Below are positions 26,312 through 34,357 of a stretch of 64,000 bases of DNA, in pieces. The notes below the pieces were generated by a model. That model did no database searches. It saw only the letters and a program-made list of their open reading frames with translations, and was not told where the DNA came from. Made by a program: the position numbers and the translations under genes. Numbering within the stretch: position 1 is the stretch's first letter; each line of letters starts with the position of its first letter. This DNA comes from Pararhodonellum marinum (lineage in GTDB: Bacteria > Bacteroidota > Bacteroidia > Cytophagales > Cyclobacteriaceae). The DNA lies in contig NZ_JACEFJ010000005.1 of assembly GCF_015354735.1 (NCBI RefSeq), forward strand, positions 62,001 to 126,000, written 5' to 3'.

Positions 26312-26403
26312 GACCTTTGAGGTTTCCATAGCCTCGAAGGTCTTTTTGTCGGGAATTCTTGCTTTATCTAAACCTTGGAGGTCTGGAAGATTTCAAAGGT
26401 TTT
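26312..26403. repeat. Two GAGGTC-type hairpins (family C) between cysD and cysN
   Basis: Hairpin 1: GACCTTTGAGG (26312-26322) against CCTCGAAGGTC (26332-26342). Hairpin 2: AAACCTTGGAGGTCT (26370-26384) against AGATTTCAAAGGTTT (26389-26403). Both resemble hairpins at 29131-29147, 42512-42546 and 42560-42590. They lie inside an otherwise tight operon. Confidence 0.6.
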
Positions 26404-27301
26404 AGAAATAACCTACCTTTTTTCTTTTCTCCATGGCAGCTTCAGACCGCTTGTCATCTATCCGGGCACCTCTTTCGGATATGGTTGATAAGCGAATTTC
26501 ATCAACTACCTCTTCCAAAGAAACCGCATCCGAAAGTACAGCAGCGGTACAGGTCATGTCTCCTACTGTTCTGAAGCGGACCATCTTCTCCTCTACGGCC
26601 TCATGGGCTTCCCTGTACACGTGTTCATTGGCAGTCCATATCATGCCATCTCTGAAAAAGACTTCTCTTTTATGGGCGAAATAGATGGATGGAATTTTGA
26701 TGTTTTCGTTTTTGATGTATTCCCATACATCGAGTTCGGTCCAGTTGGAAATGGGGAATACGCGGACATTCTGACCTTGGTGAATCCGACCATTGAGCAT
26801 GTCGAAGAGTTCGGGGCGTTGGTTTTTTTCATCCCATTGGCCAAAATCATCCCTCACGGAAAAGACCCTTTCCTTGGCCCTTGCTTTCTCCTCATCCCTT
26901 CTTGCTCCGCCGATACAGGCATCAAACTTAAACTCTTCAATGGCATCCAACAAGGTAGTGGTCTGCAAGGTGTTACGGCTGGAATATCGGCCCCTTTCCT
27001 CGGAAACTTTGCCTTGGTCTATGCTGTCCTGAACGTTTCTGACAATCAATTCCAGCCCCAATTCTTCCACAAGCTGATCCCTAAAGGCAATGGTTTCGGG
27101 AAAGTTGTGTCCGGTGTCAATGTGTAGGAGTGGAAAAGGGATTTTAGCAGGAAAAAAGGCTTTTTGTGCCAATCTGACCAAGGTTATGGAATCCTTACCT
27201 CCGGAGAAAAGCAACACAGGTCGTTCAAACTGTGCAGCCACCTCTCTGATGATGTGAATGGATTCTGCTTCTTTGGGATTTGCAATCAATACTCTACTCA
27301 T
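26402..27301 (-). CDS. cysD: Sulfate adenylyltransferase subunit 2
   Basis: A 299-residue catalytic subunit of ATP sulfurylase. PP-loop SGGKDS at 33-38, then LLHIDTGHNFPETI, the block CIGGARRDEEKARAKER and the RFRTVGDMTCTAAV segment near the end, all diagnostic for CysD. It makes adenylyl sulfate (APS) from sulfate and ATP with CysN. Length is standard. Six bases separate it from cysH upstream, so they are co-transcribed. Confidence 0.97.
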   Translation of the reverse strand: MSRVLIANPKEAESIHIIREVAAQFERPVLLFSGGKDSITLVRLAQKAFFPAKIPFPLLHIDTGHNFPETIAFRDQLVEELGLELIVRNVQDSIDQGKVSEERGRYSSRNTLQTTTLLDAIEEFKFDACIGGARRDEEKARAKERVFSVRDDFGQWDEKNQRPELFDMLNGRIHQGQNVRVFPISNWTELDVWEYIKNENIKIPSIYFAHKREVFFRDGMIWTANEHVYREAHEAVEEKMVRFRTVGDMTCTAAVLSDAVSLEEVVDEIRLSTISERGARIDDKRSEAAMEKRKKVGYF

Positions 27302-27307
27302 GTCAAT

Positions 27308-28012
27308 TTATTTTGCGTGTAAACCACATTCTTTTTTGGAATCTTCCCACCACCATCTTCCAGCCCTGGCATCTTCGCCTGGTAGGATGGCTCTTGTACA
27401 AGGGGCACAGCCTATGCTGATGAATCCTTTGTCGTGGAGGGGGTTATAGGGGATGTTATGGGCAGAAATATAGGCCAGCATTTCATCAAAAGACCAATCC
27501 AGTAGCGGGTTGTATTTGATGATTTGGTTGGCTTCATCCCATTCTAATTTTTTCATGCTGCTTCTGTTGGCACTTTGCTCTCCCCTCAGTCCTGTGATCC
27601 AGATGCTGTTTCCCTGAAGAGCTCTTTTAAGTGGGGCAACTTTTCTGATATAGCAACAGGATTTTCTGTTTTCGACCGAGTCATAAAAACCGTTGATGCC
27701 CTGTTTTTGGACCAAATCCTCGATGTCTTCCCGGTCTGGGTAGTAAACCTGAATGCGTTTCTTGTATCTGCTTTCAGTTCTTGCCAGTAGATCCAGTGTT
27801 TCGGAAAAAAGTCTCCCGGTATCCAGCGTAAAAATGTGGATGGGGAGGTGGTAATCAGCGATCAATTGCGTAATCACCTGATCTTCCTGGCCTAGAGAGG
27901 TCGAAAAGACCACCTTGCCTGGAAACAGATCAGCCAAAAGACCCAACCCTTCCACCGGGGAGAGTGATTCAATCTTTTCGGAAAGCTCAAGCAAATTTTT
28001 CTTCAGGCTCAT
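27308..28012 (-). CDS. cysH: Adenylyl-sulfate reductase, [4Fe-4S] type
   Basis: A 234-residue PAPS/APS reductase-family enzyme. Two Cys pairs, Cys119-Cys120 (KSCCYIRK) and Cys202/Cys205 (GCAPCTR), mark the [4Fe-4S] form that prefers APS, and the C-terminal ECGLH supplies catalytic Cys229. Other family blocks: STSLGQEDQV, TLDTGRLF and GLRGEQSANR. It reduces APS to sulfite with thioredoxin. No APS kinase (cysC) is present in the cluster, in line with direct use of APS. It overlaps the DUF2061 gene by 26 bp. Confidence 0.95.
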   Translation of the reverse strand: MSLKKNLLELSEKIESLSPVEGLGLLADLFPGKVVFSTSLGQEDQVITQLIADYHLPIHIFTLDTGRLFSETLDLLARTESRYKKRIQVYYPDREDIEDLVQKQGINGFYDSVENRKSCCYIRKVAPLKRALQGNSIWITGLRGEQSANRSSMKKLEWDEANQIIKYNPLLDWSFDEMLAYISAHNIPYNPLHDKGFISIGCAPCTRAILPGEDARAGRWWWEDSKKECGLHAK

Positions 28013-28259
28013 GCTTTTTGGGGTTTGTTGCTTTTTCCCATGCCCTTTCGTGTAGGTAATAGAGCAATATTTTACTGATTACTTCAATAGAACCGATGGA
28101 TACGGCCATTTTGATCTGTCCGGTGATGAAATAGGAAATGACAATGGTGTCCATGGTGCCTACCATTCTCCAGGAAACCGATTTCAGGAAACTTTTGAAA
28201 TTGCTGTCTTTTCCGGTGTGGTCTACAAACCATTTTTTGATCGGTTGATCTAAGATCAT
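27987..28259 (-). CDS. DUF2061 membrane protein
   Basis: A 90-residue protein with two membrane segments (about 34-50 and 52-72) in the DUF2061 pattern: SFLKSVSWRMVGTMDTIVIS then HERAWEK. DUF2061 genes recur beside assimilatory sulfate-reduction genes in Bacteroidota and Proteobacteria, so a part in sulfur-compound transport or redox is likely but unproven. It is the first gene of the minus-strand operon, and its end overlaps cysH by 26 bp. Confidence 0.9.
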   Translation of the reverse strand: MILDQPIKKWFVDHTGKDSNFKSFLKSVSWRMVGTMDTIVISYFITGQIKMAVSIGSIEVISKILLYYLHERAWEKATNPKKHEPEEKFA

Positions 28260-28285
28260 ATGCCTTTTTGGTTCAAGTCTAATTA

Positions 28286-28323
28286 CAAAAGTATATAAAC
28301 TCTATAAAAAAAATAGGGTAAAT
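28286..28323 (-). promoter_or_regulatory. Promoter and candidate regulator site of the cys operon
   Basis: Read on the minus strand, TACTTTTG (28293-28286) matches the Bacteroidota -7 consensus TANNTTTG exactly. ATTTACCCTATT (28323-28312) lies 18 bp upstream of it, over the -33 region, and is identical to a 12-mer before the sulfite reductase gene. The start codon of DUF2061 is 26 bp downstream of the -7 box. Confidence 0.5.
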
Positions 28324-28334
28324 GGGAAAAAAAT

Positions 28335-28751
28335 TTATTCTTTGTCCAAAATATCTGCCAAAGACTTGTTTTCCAGTATATTAAGCATCTCATCACGCAC
28401 CTGGATCATCACTTTATTCAGGCCACATTTTTCTTCATTTTTGCATTCCACACAGGGTTCGTAATAATTGAGGCTGACACAGGGGAGGAGGGCAATGGGG
28501 CCGTCGAGTAGACGGATTACTTTGGAAAGCGGGACATCAATGGGTTCTTTGATCAGGTAATAACCACCTCCTTTGCCTTTTTTGCTTCCCAGAATCCCGG
28601 CTTTTTTGAGTTCGAGCAGGATGTTTTCCAAAAATTTGTGGGAGATCCCGTATTCTTCCGAAATATCCTGAATCAAAACAGTCTTTTGTTCTCGGTGCTT
28701 TCCCAAATAAGTGAGGGCATGGAAAGCGTACTTGGTTTTTTTGGATAGCAT
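28335..28751 (-). CDS. Rrf2 family transcriptional regulator
   Basis: A 138-residue winged-helix regulator: MLSKKTKYAFHALTYL, helix-turn-helix around EEYGISHKFLENILLELKKA, and wing GKGGGYYLI. Cys91, 100, 103 and 109 (CVSLNYYEPCVECKNEEKCG) are placed like the Fe-S Cys of IscR but number four, so a cluster or Cys-metabolite sensor is plausible. Rrf2 proteins include IscR (Fe-S) and CymR (cysteine). Position just upstream of the cys operon, same strand, argues for control of it. A related AATAGGGT lies 10 bp upstream of its own start. Confidence 0.9.
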   Translation of the reverse strand: MLSKKTKYAFHALTYLGKHREQKTVLIQDISEEYGISHKFLENILLELKKAGILGSKKGKGGGYYLIKEPIDVPLSKVIRLLDGPIALLPCVSLNYYEPCVECKNEEKCGLNKVMIQVRDEMLNILENKSLADILDKE

Positions 28752-29310
28752 AGCTACAAAAATAGGGTTTTTCTCTGTTTCACAAAGCCAAAAGTAATTT
28801 CTTGCCTGATTATCGGGACTAGAACCCCAACCAAATGTTTTTCAATATTTCCGGGAATGCGCTTGTCATGAAATTTCTACCAGCTTTCCTTGGAAAGATT
28901 TAATGCTATTAACCTTGATGAGGAAAGAAATGCCACCAATACACTAATTTTCACAAATGAAAAGGATTTCCGAAAGCTTTCTTCCATTGAACTTCAATAT
29001 GTTTGATGCCATCTGAAACGCTATCATATAAATAAATTGTTTCCATTCGTTTACCTGTCAGCAAAGGCATGCCCCTGGCCACAAAAAGTTTTCAGTAATC
29101 CTGGTATCTTCGGTCTCAACAAAAACAAACGAGGTCCGGGAGACCTCAAAGGTTAATGCATAAAAAAATAGCGCCTATTCGTGTACCTGCCCGCAGCCGG
29201 CGGGTCCGCGGCAAAATTGGAAATGCCACGAATGCACTCAATTACACGGATGGGTATTTCAGGACAACTCTTATAATTTGGCAATGGCCCAACTTAACAC
29301 CAAAAGTAGT
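28752..29310. other. Intergenic region carrying several repeats
   Basis: No gene seen in 559 bp. Contents: two related ~33-bp segments (28925-28959 and 29220-29252) sharing GAAATGCCAC-AAT-CACT-A-TT-CAC, a family-C hairpin GAGGTC-GACCTC (29131-29147), and a GC-rich palindromic patch (29187-29212). It separates the sulfur locus from the polysaccharide cluster. Confidence 0.5.
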
Positions 29311-30498
29311 TTATTGAAAAACATTGACCATCTGGTCAAATCCCTTTCGGATGGCTGTGAGCTGAAGGTCCCGTTTTTCCTCATAAACTGATTTTGAAAT
29401 GGCTGTGGCTGCCAGGAACTGGGAATGGATTTCATTGAAATCAACAGCAAAATCATTACCCTCGGCACCCCAGGTTCGGAGATAGGCTTCCAGTTTTTCC
29501 ACTTTCAGACCCACATGTGGCACGGCATAACTCAGGGCTGTAATCGCCCCATGCAAGCTTGTTCCGATATAGCATTTTGAATTGGCTATCAGGTACATAA
29601 TGTCCCAGATGTTATCCGCATCAAAATAAACAGCAGGGGAATTCATCCGCTGCTTTACAGATGCCAAAGCCAGATGGTCGTCGTGGTTCAGCGCTTTTCC
29701 GATCGGACAGAGACAGATTTCTGTCTTTTCGTTTTGATATATGACATCTAATTCCGCAGCAATCAAATCATGCTTGCCGGTGGTCGTTTTTTTATTGATC
29801 TGGAAAAAAACATAATTGCCCTTATTTTCATCAGCATAATCTCTCACAGCCGGGGTAACCATTTTTTCCAGCCAGGCCAGGGGATAAAATGCTGACATGA
29901 GTATGGCGGAGTCAGGAAACAGCTGAGCATGTACCCCGTTTTCCGTAAGATTGGTGATGGTGGTCTTATCCCGGACAGCAAAGTAATCTGCCTGATTGAG
30001 TTTTTCCTTCAAAAAACCATACTTTTCAAAATGGGATTTCTTCAGGCCCGATCCTCCCAAAGAATTTAAAATTACAGATTTGACCCCGGGGAAATCAGAC
30101 TTGGTAAAGACGAAAGGAAGGGTGGTTTTTCCTTTCAGTACCTTTTTGGCAATTTTATTCAAATCCAAAATTTTGGAGATCCGGATATGGTACCGGTGGA
30201 TTTTTTGGTAATTTTTATGGATTGCCGCCAAAAGTGCATGCCAAGTCACACCCAATGCTTCACCTCCAGCAATGATCACATGAACTTGGTCTTTGGGATT
30301 TTGGCAAGCCTGGTAAAATGCCTGCAGGTTCTCGGTAGGCAGACCTCCTTCTTTTGACAGATCACTTGCAATCAGCCCAAAAAATCTGTATTCAAATTCC
30401 TTGCCGTAGGTATTCAGTTGTTTTTCTATTATAAGTGGAAACAAAAGATCACCATAATTGTACCTGTCGAATGCGCCAATAATCAGTATTTTTTCCAT
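29311..30498 (-). CDS. Polysaccharide pyruvyl transferase family protein
   Basis: About 395 residues from ATG 30498 (MEKILIIGAFDRYNYGDLLFP). The GDLLFP start and the block CYIGTSLHGAITALSYAVPHVGLK (near residue 310) are hallmarks of the pyruvyl transferase/CsaB family, which adds ketal pyruvate to sugars of exopolysaccharides. It faces away from the plus-strand cluster across a 281-bp divergent region and is its only minus-strand member. The substrate sugar is unknown. Confidence 0.85.
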   Translation of the reverse strand: MEKILIIGAFDRYNYGDLLFPLIIEKQLNTYGKEFEYRFFGLIASDLSKEGGLPTENLQAFYQACQNPKDQVHVIIAGGEALGVTWHALLAAIHKNYQKIHRYHIRISKILDLNKIAKKVLKGKTTLPFVFTKSDFPGVKSVILNSLGGSGLKKSHFEKYGFLKEKLNQADYFAVRDKTTITNLTENGVHAQLFPDSAILMSAFYPLAWLEKMVTPAVRDYADENKGNYVFFQINKKTTTGKHDLIAAELDVIYQNEKTEICLCPIGKALNHDDHLALASVKQRMNSPAVYFDADNIWDIMYLIANSKCYIGTSLHGAITALSYAVPHVGLKVEKLEAYLRTWGAEGNDFAVDFNEIHSQFLAATAISKSVYEEKRDLQLTAIRKGFDQMVNVFQ

Positions 30499-30779
30499 CA
30501 GAATCCATGTAAGCAAAAATTTGACCTGTTTTAAAAATCAAGGGATCGACAACAAATTTAATTAAAAGCTTAAGATATCTTTCATATTGGATTGCCGGCA
30601 TGTAGAAGATGTGGTCCATTCCAAAAATAAGCAGATTTCAAGGTAAATTTAGAGGAGTATCATTTCTTGCGGTACTTTTATGTTTAATTTGCTGAAATAA
30701 AGCAACTTTTGGAATTGGAGCATCCATTTTGCTAAGGGTACCTTCAATTCCACATCAGGTTTTCCACATTACACATACA

Positions 30780-32324
30780 ATGGCTGGAACGACATCAGTA
30801 AAAAAAATTTTTTCAGGATCCATTTGGGGTATAGTCGCGAAGGTCTTTGATGCCTTGGCCAAGTTCATTACCATTCCCTTGTTGGTCGGCTATTATGGCA
30901 AGGGGGATTATGGTTTGATCGCATTGGCTTTTTCACTCAATGCTTACCTGAGATTGATGGATTTAGGGATGAATGTGGGTTCTGTACGGTATTTTGCCAT
31001 GTGGGAGGCAAAATCCAAATACAAAAAAATCATGCGTGCCTCCAGATCCAGCATGGTCTTCTACGGAGTCATTGGCTTGATCAATACGTTCGTGTTTGTT
31101 TTGATGGCAGATTATGGGCCCTCCCTGTTCAATATTTCGGTTGAACAAGCCCCCACCTACAGGATCATGATGTACATCCTTGCCGGTAGTACGGTGTTTA
31201 ATTGGCTTTCCAATGTGGTCATCCAACTCCTGAGCGCAAAGGATGAACTTGGATTTGTCAACAGAATCACCTTTATCAGCAGTATCCTCAATTTTCTGGT
31301 CGCATTGGCTGCCATACACTTCCAATGGTCTCTTCCGGTATACTTCCTCTTTTATACCTTGTCTACATTAATCGTATACCCGTTTTATGTCCATCGATTG
31401 AAGGTATTTCCGGTACCGATTAAGCAGTTGCTTTTACCAAAATGGGACAGCGGTGCATTTGGGCAGATCATAGGGTATAGCCTATCGATTTTTGTTATGG
31501 GTATTTTTCAGTTTTCTGCCAATGAACTCCGCCCCATACTTTTGGCAAGGTACGCTTCCGGGATCGAGGTCCTGACCGAATACAGGGTAATCCAGACCAT
31601 TGCCATGTTGGTTTTGTCTTTTGGCACCATTTTCCTTCAGGTCTTGCTACCTTCTGCATCCAAAGTCTATGCGGAAAATAACCAACCAAAGATGGAAAAA
31701 ATGGTCTTTGAGGCGACCCGATATATTTCAGTGTTCCTGACTTTTGTCGTCTTTGTACTGATCCTGAATGCAGATAAAATTCTGCTCGTTTATATGGGGG
31801 AAGATTATCTACATCTGAGCATATGGCTGATCATTTGGCTATTGACCGTGCTGCTTTCCATGCACAATACACCTGTGGCAAGCCTTGTACTCTCATCAGG
31901 GAAGACCAAGGCTTTGGTGTATTCTTCCGCCATAGGTTGCCTGGTTTCCCTACCAATGACCGTGGTCTTGGCTCCGGAATTCAATGTAGGGGCAGCAGTG
32001 ATTGGTTATCTGGCCTATATGCTGATACAGATCGGTTTTTTCTACCTTTATTACATTCCCAGGGTATTGTCCTTGAACAGCAGAAAAATTTTCTTTGGGG
32101 GTTTTTTCCCCTCTCTTTTAGGCGCAGTTATTGCACTGTTCCTGGCACATTATCTTGGAGTGTGGATGGATTTTAAAAACCCTATTGTGGGTATTTCTTT
32201 CAATTCGGTTGTATTTGTGGTATTGTTCATTGCCTACCACTGGGCCTTTGTGGTCAAAGCGGCTGACATCCATTATCTAAAAGAAAAATTATTGAACAAA
32301 CCAACATCCGATGCCCTCAACTGA
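30780..32324 (+). CDS. Polysaccharide flippase (Wzx-like, MOP superfamily)
   Basis: A 514-residue membrane protein with about 12-14 helices. ATG 30780 (MAGTTSVKKIFSGSIWG) is preferred to 30729. Typical features are the N-terminal KIFSGSIWGIVAKV, the RLMDLGMNVGSVRYFAMW segment and repeated paired helices to the end. It should flip lipid-linked repeat units across the inner membrane. First gene of the plus-strand run; its end overlaps the next gene by 14 bp. Confidence 0.93.
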   Translation: MAGTTSVKKIFSGSIWGIVAKVFDALAKFITIPLLVGYYGKGDYGLIALAFSLNAYLRLMDLGMNVGSVRYFAMWEAKSKYKKIMRASRSSMVFYGVIGLINTFVFVLMADYGPSLFNISVEQAPTYRIMMYILAGSTVFNWLSNVVIQLLSAKDELGFVNRITFISSILNFLVALAAIHFQWSLPVYFLFYTLSTLIVYPFYVHRLKVFPVPIKQLLLPKWDSGAFGQIIGYSLSIFVMGIFQFSANELRPILLARYASGIEVLTEYRVIQTIAMLVLSFGTIFLQVLLPSASKVYAENNQPKMEKMVFEATRYISVFLTFVVFVLILNADKILLVYMGEDYLHLSIWLIIWLLTVLLSMHNTPVASLVLSSGKTKALVYSSAIGCLVSLPMTVVLAPEFNVGAAVIGYLAYMLIQIGFFYLYYIPRVLSLNSRKIFFGGFFPSLLGAVIALFLAHYLGVWMDFKNPIVGISFNSVVFVVLFIAYHWAFVVKAADIHYLKEKLLNKPTSDALN

Positions 32325-33279
32325 TCAGGTCAAATTTTCAATCTGTATTCCTGCTTACAAAAACAGGTATCTTAAAGAATGCATTGAAAGTATTCTGAAT
32401 CAGACCTGCCAGGATTTTGAGTTGCTGCTTTTGAACGATGATTCGCCTCAACCTGTGGAGGAAACCTTTCTGCAGTTTGATCCAAAGCGGATCAGGTATT
32501 ACAAGAACGAAACCAATGTCGGGGCAGTCAGACTGGTGGACAACTGGAACAAATGCCTTTTCTTAGCAAAAGGCGAATACATCATGATTATGGGAGATGA
32601 TGATGTCCTTGAACCTGATTACCTCGAAGAGTTTCTGAATCTGATGTCAAAGTATCCGGATTTACATGTCTACCATTGCAGGAGTCAGATCATCGATGAA
32701 AGGGGCATAACCCAAATGCTCACGCCTGCTTGTCCCTCTATTGAGTCGGTTTATGATTCCATCTGGCACAGGCTCAACCAATATAGGTCAAATTATATTT
32801 CTGATTATGTCTACCTGACAGATGCCCTTCGTAAAAGTGGGGGTTTTTATGATTTACCGCTTGCATGGGGAACAGATGATATCACTGCCTTTATGGCTTC
32901 GGCTGATCATGGAATTGCACACAGCAACAGGCCGGTATTTAAATATAGAAGCCATGGCACTTCTATCTCATCCACCAAAAGCAATGATTTCGAAAAAATG
33001 ATTGCCGATCAAGGATATGCCAAATGGCTGGAAGAGTTTCTGAAAAGAGTGCCGACCCAACCGGAGGAGGTGGTATTGCATCGTCATCTTGTCCACAACC
33101 AGCATGCCTACATGCATAAAAGGAAGATTTTCACTTTAAGCAAGGTAATGGTCTCAGACTCCTTCAAAAAGCTGATTTTTTGGTTGAAGCACAGAAAACA
33201 ATTTGGATTGACCATCAAGGACATTTTAGTTGCTTTTGCAAAAAGCCAAAATATGAAAAGAAAAACCCAGGGCTTTTGA
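32311..33279 (+). CDS. Glycosyltransferase family 2
   Basis: A 322-residue GT-A enzyme. SICIPAYKNRYLKECIESIL (about 8-27), then LLLNDDS and the metal-binding MGDDDVLEPDYL (near 96). No membrane helices. It adds a sugar to the growing lipid-linked unit on the cytoplasmic face. Overlaps the flippase by 14 bp and ends just before the next gene, indicating a polycistronic message. Confidence 0.92.
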   Translation: MPSTDQVKFSICIPAYKNRYLKECIESILNQTCQDFELLLLNDDSPQPVEETFLQFDPKRIRYYKNETNVGAVRLVDNWNKCLFLAKGEYIMIMGDDDVLEPDYLEEFLNLMSKYPDLHVYHCRSQIIDERGITQMLTPACPSIESVYDSIWHRLNQYRSNYISDYVYLTDALRKSGGFYDLPLAWGTDDITAFMASADHGIAHSNRPVFKYRSHGTSISSTKSNDFEKMIADQGYAKWLEEFLKRVPTQPEEVVLHRHLVHNQHAYMHKRKIFTLSKVMVSDSFKKLIFWLKHRKQFGLTIKDILVAFAKSQNMKRKTQGF

Positions 33280-33284
33280 AAGAC

Positions 33285-34346
33285 ATGGACCTCATATTTA
33301 ATCCACCGGTCAATAAAGCCAATCAATACATCTCCATTCTTGTAAATGGGCTTGAAGAGGCAGGTTTTAAGGTTCACCCTCTTGATGGGATTTTTTCCGG
33401 TTACCGGCATTTCAAGTCCATCAGACTGGTCCATCTCAACTGGTTTGAAAACCTGGATGAGACTTCTTACATTAAGATGTTAATTAGTTTTTTCAGGAAA
33501 TCCATTGTTTTGACCGTAATCAGGCTGAGCAATAAAAAGCTGGTATGGACCATGCACAACAGGGTTTCGCATGAAAAAAAATCAAATCGTCTAAGCAAAA
33601 TCCTGACACACAACTTGATCAAATTTGCTGACGCGATAATCATCCACAGCCACCAATCGAGGGATTTGATCCTTGAGAGCCATCCATCACAGGCTTCCAA
33701 AATCCATTACATCCCCCATCCTGATTTTACGGAGATTTATGGGCCGGAAGTGGAGAAAAAAAATAGTTCAAATGGAAAACTGAAATTGCTTTTTCTTGGT
33801 GCTGTTAAGCCCTATAAAAATCTTGAACTGCTGATCAGAACAGCCGGGCAAATGGAGGATAAACTCCAACTTTCCATTGCAGGGAATCCCACTACTGAAA
33901 ACTATAAAGCGCACTTGACCAGATTTGCAGCAGTGTTTAACAACATAAAACTTAAACTGGAATTTATTCCAGACAGTGATATTCCAAATCTTTTGGGGGA
34001 AAGTGACCTGCTTATCCTGCCCTATGATCTTAACAGCAGCCTGAATTCTGGAACCGTCCTGCTCGCCTTTTCGTACCGAAAAACAGGCATCTTTCCTCAA
34101 ATCGGCACATTGACGGATATGACTGCGATGCAGGACCAATTTTTGTCATACCATTATACCTCTGATGAAGAACATGCTTCAAAACTTCGAGAAATGCTGG
34201 AATCCGCCTTCCAATTAAAAAAAAATAATCCGGAGGTATTTCAAATGATGGGCAACAAGATGTTTCATTACGTAAAGCAAAACCATGGCAAAAAAATGGT
34301 CATTGAAAAATTGAAACAGGTATATCAGTCTGTCCTTCATTCCTGA
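33285..34346 (+). CDS. Glycosyltransferase family 4
   Basis: A 353-residue GT-B enzyme from ATG 33285 (MDLIFNPPVNKANQYIS); a longer frame from 33180 would overlap the GT2 gene by 100 bp and is unlikely. The C-terminal domain shows LLFLGAVKPYKNLELLI and LLILPYDLNSSLNSGTV; the usual EGFG region reads LNSGTVLLAF, somewhat degenerate. Donor sugar unknown. Five bases after the previous stop and 11 bp before the next start. Confidence 0.85.
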   Translation: MDLIFNPPVNKANQYISILVNGLEEAGFKVHPLDGIFSGYRHFKSIRLVHLNWFENLDETSYIKMLISFFRKSIVLTVIRLSNKKLVWTMHNRVSHEKKSNRLSKILTHNLIKFADAIIIHSHQSRDLILESHPSQASKIHYIPHPDFTEIYGPEVEKKNSSNGKLKLLFLGAVKPYKNLELLIRTAGQMEDKLQLSIAGNPTTENYKAHLTRFAAVFNNIKLKLEFIPDSDIPNLLGESDLLILPYDLNSSLNSGTVLLAFSYRKTGIFPQIGTLTDMTAMQDQFLSYHYTSDEEHASKLREMLESAFQLKKNNPEVFQMMGNKMFHYVKQNHGKKMVIEKLKQVYQSVLHS

Positions 34347-34357
34347 ACCAAACCCAC

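Noticed and set aside
33180-33284. Upstream extension of the GT4 gene start
   Set aside because: It would overlap the GT2 gene by 100 bp; ATG 33285 gives the typical N-terminus.
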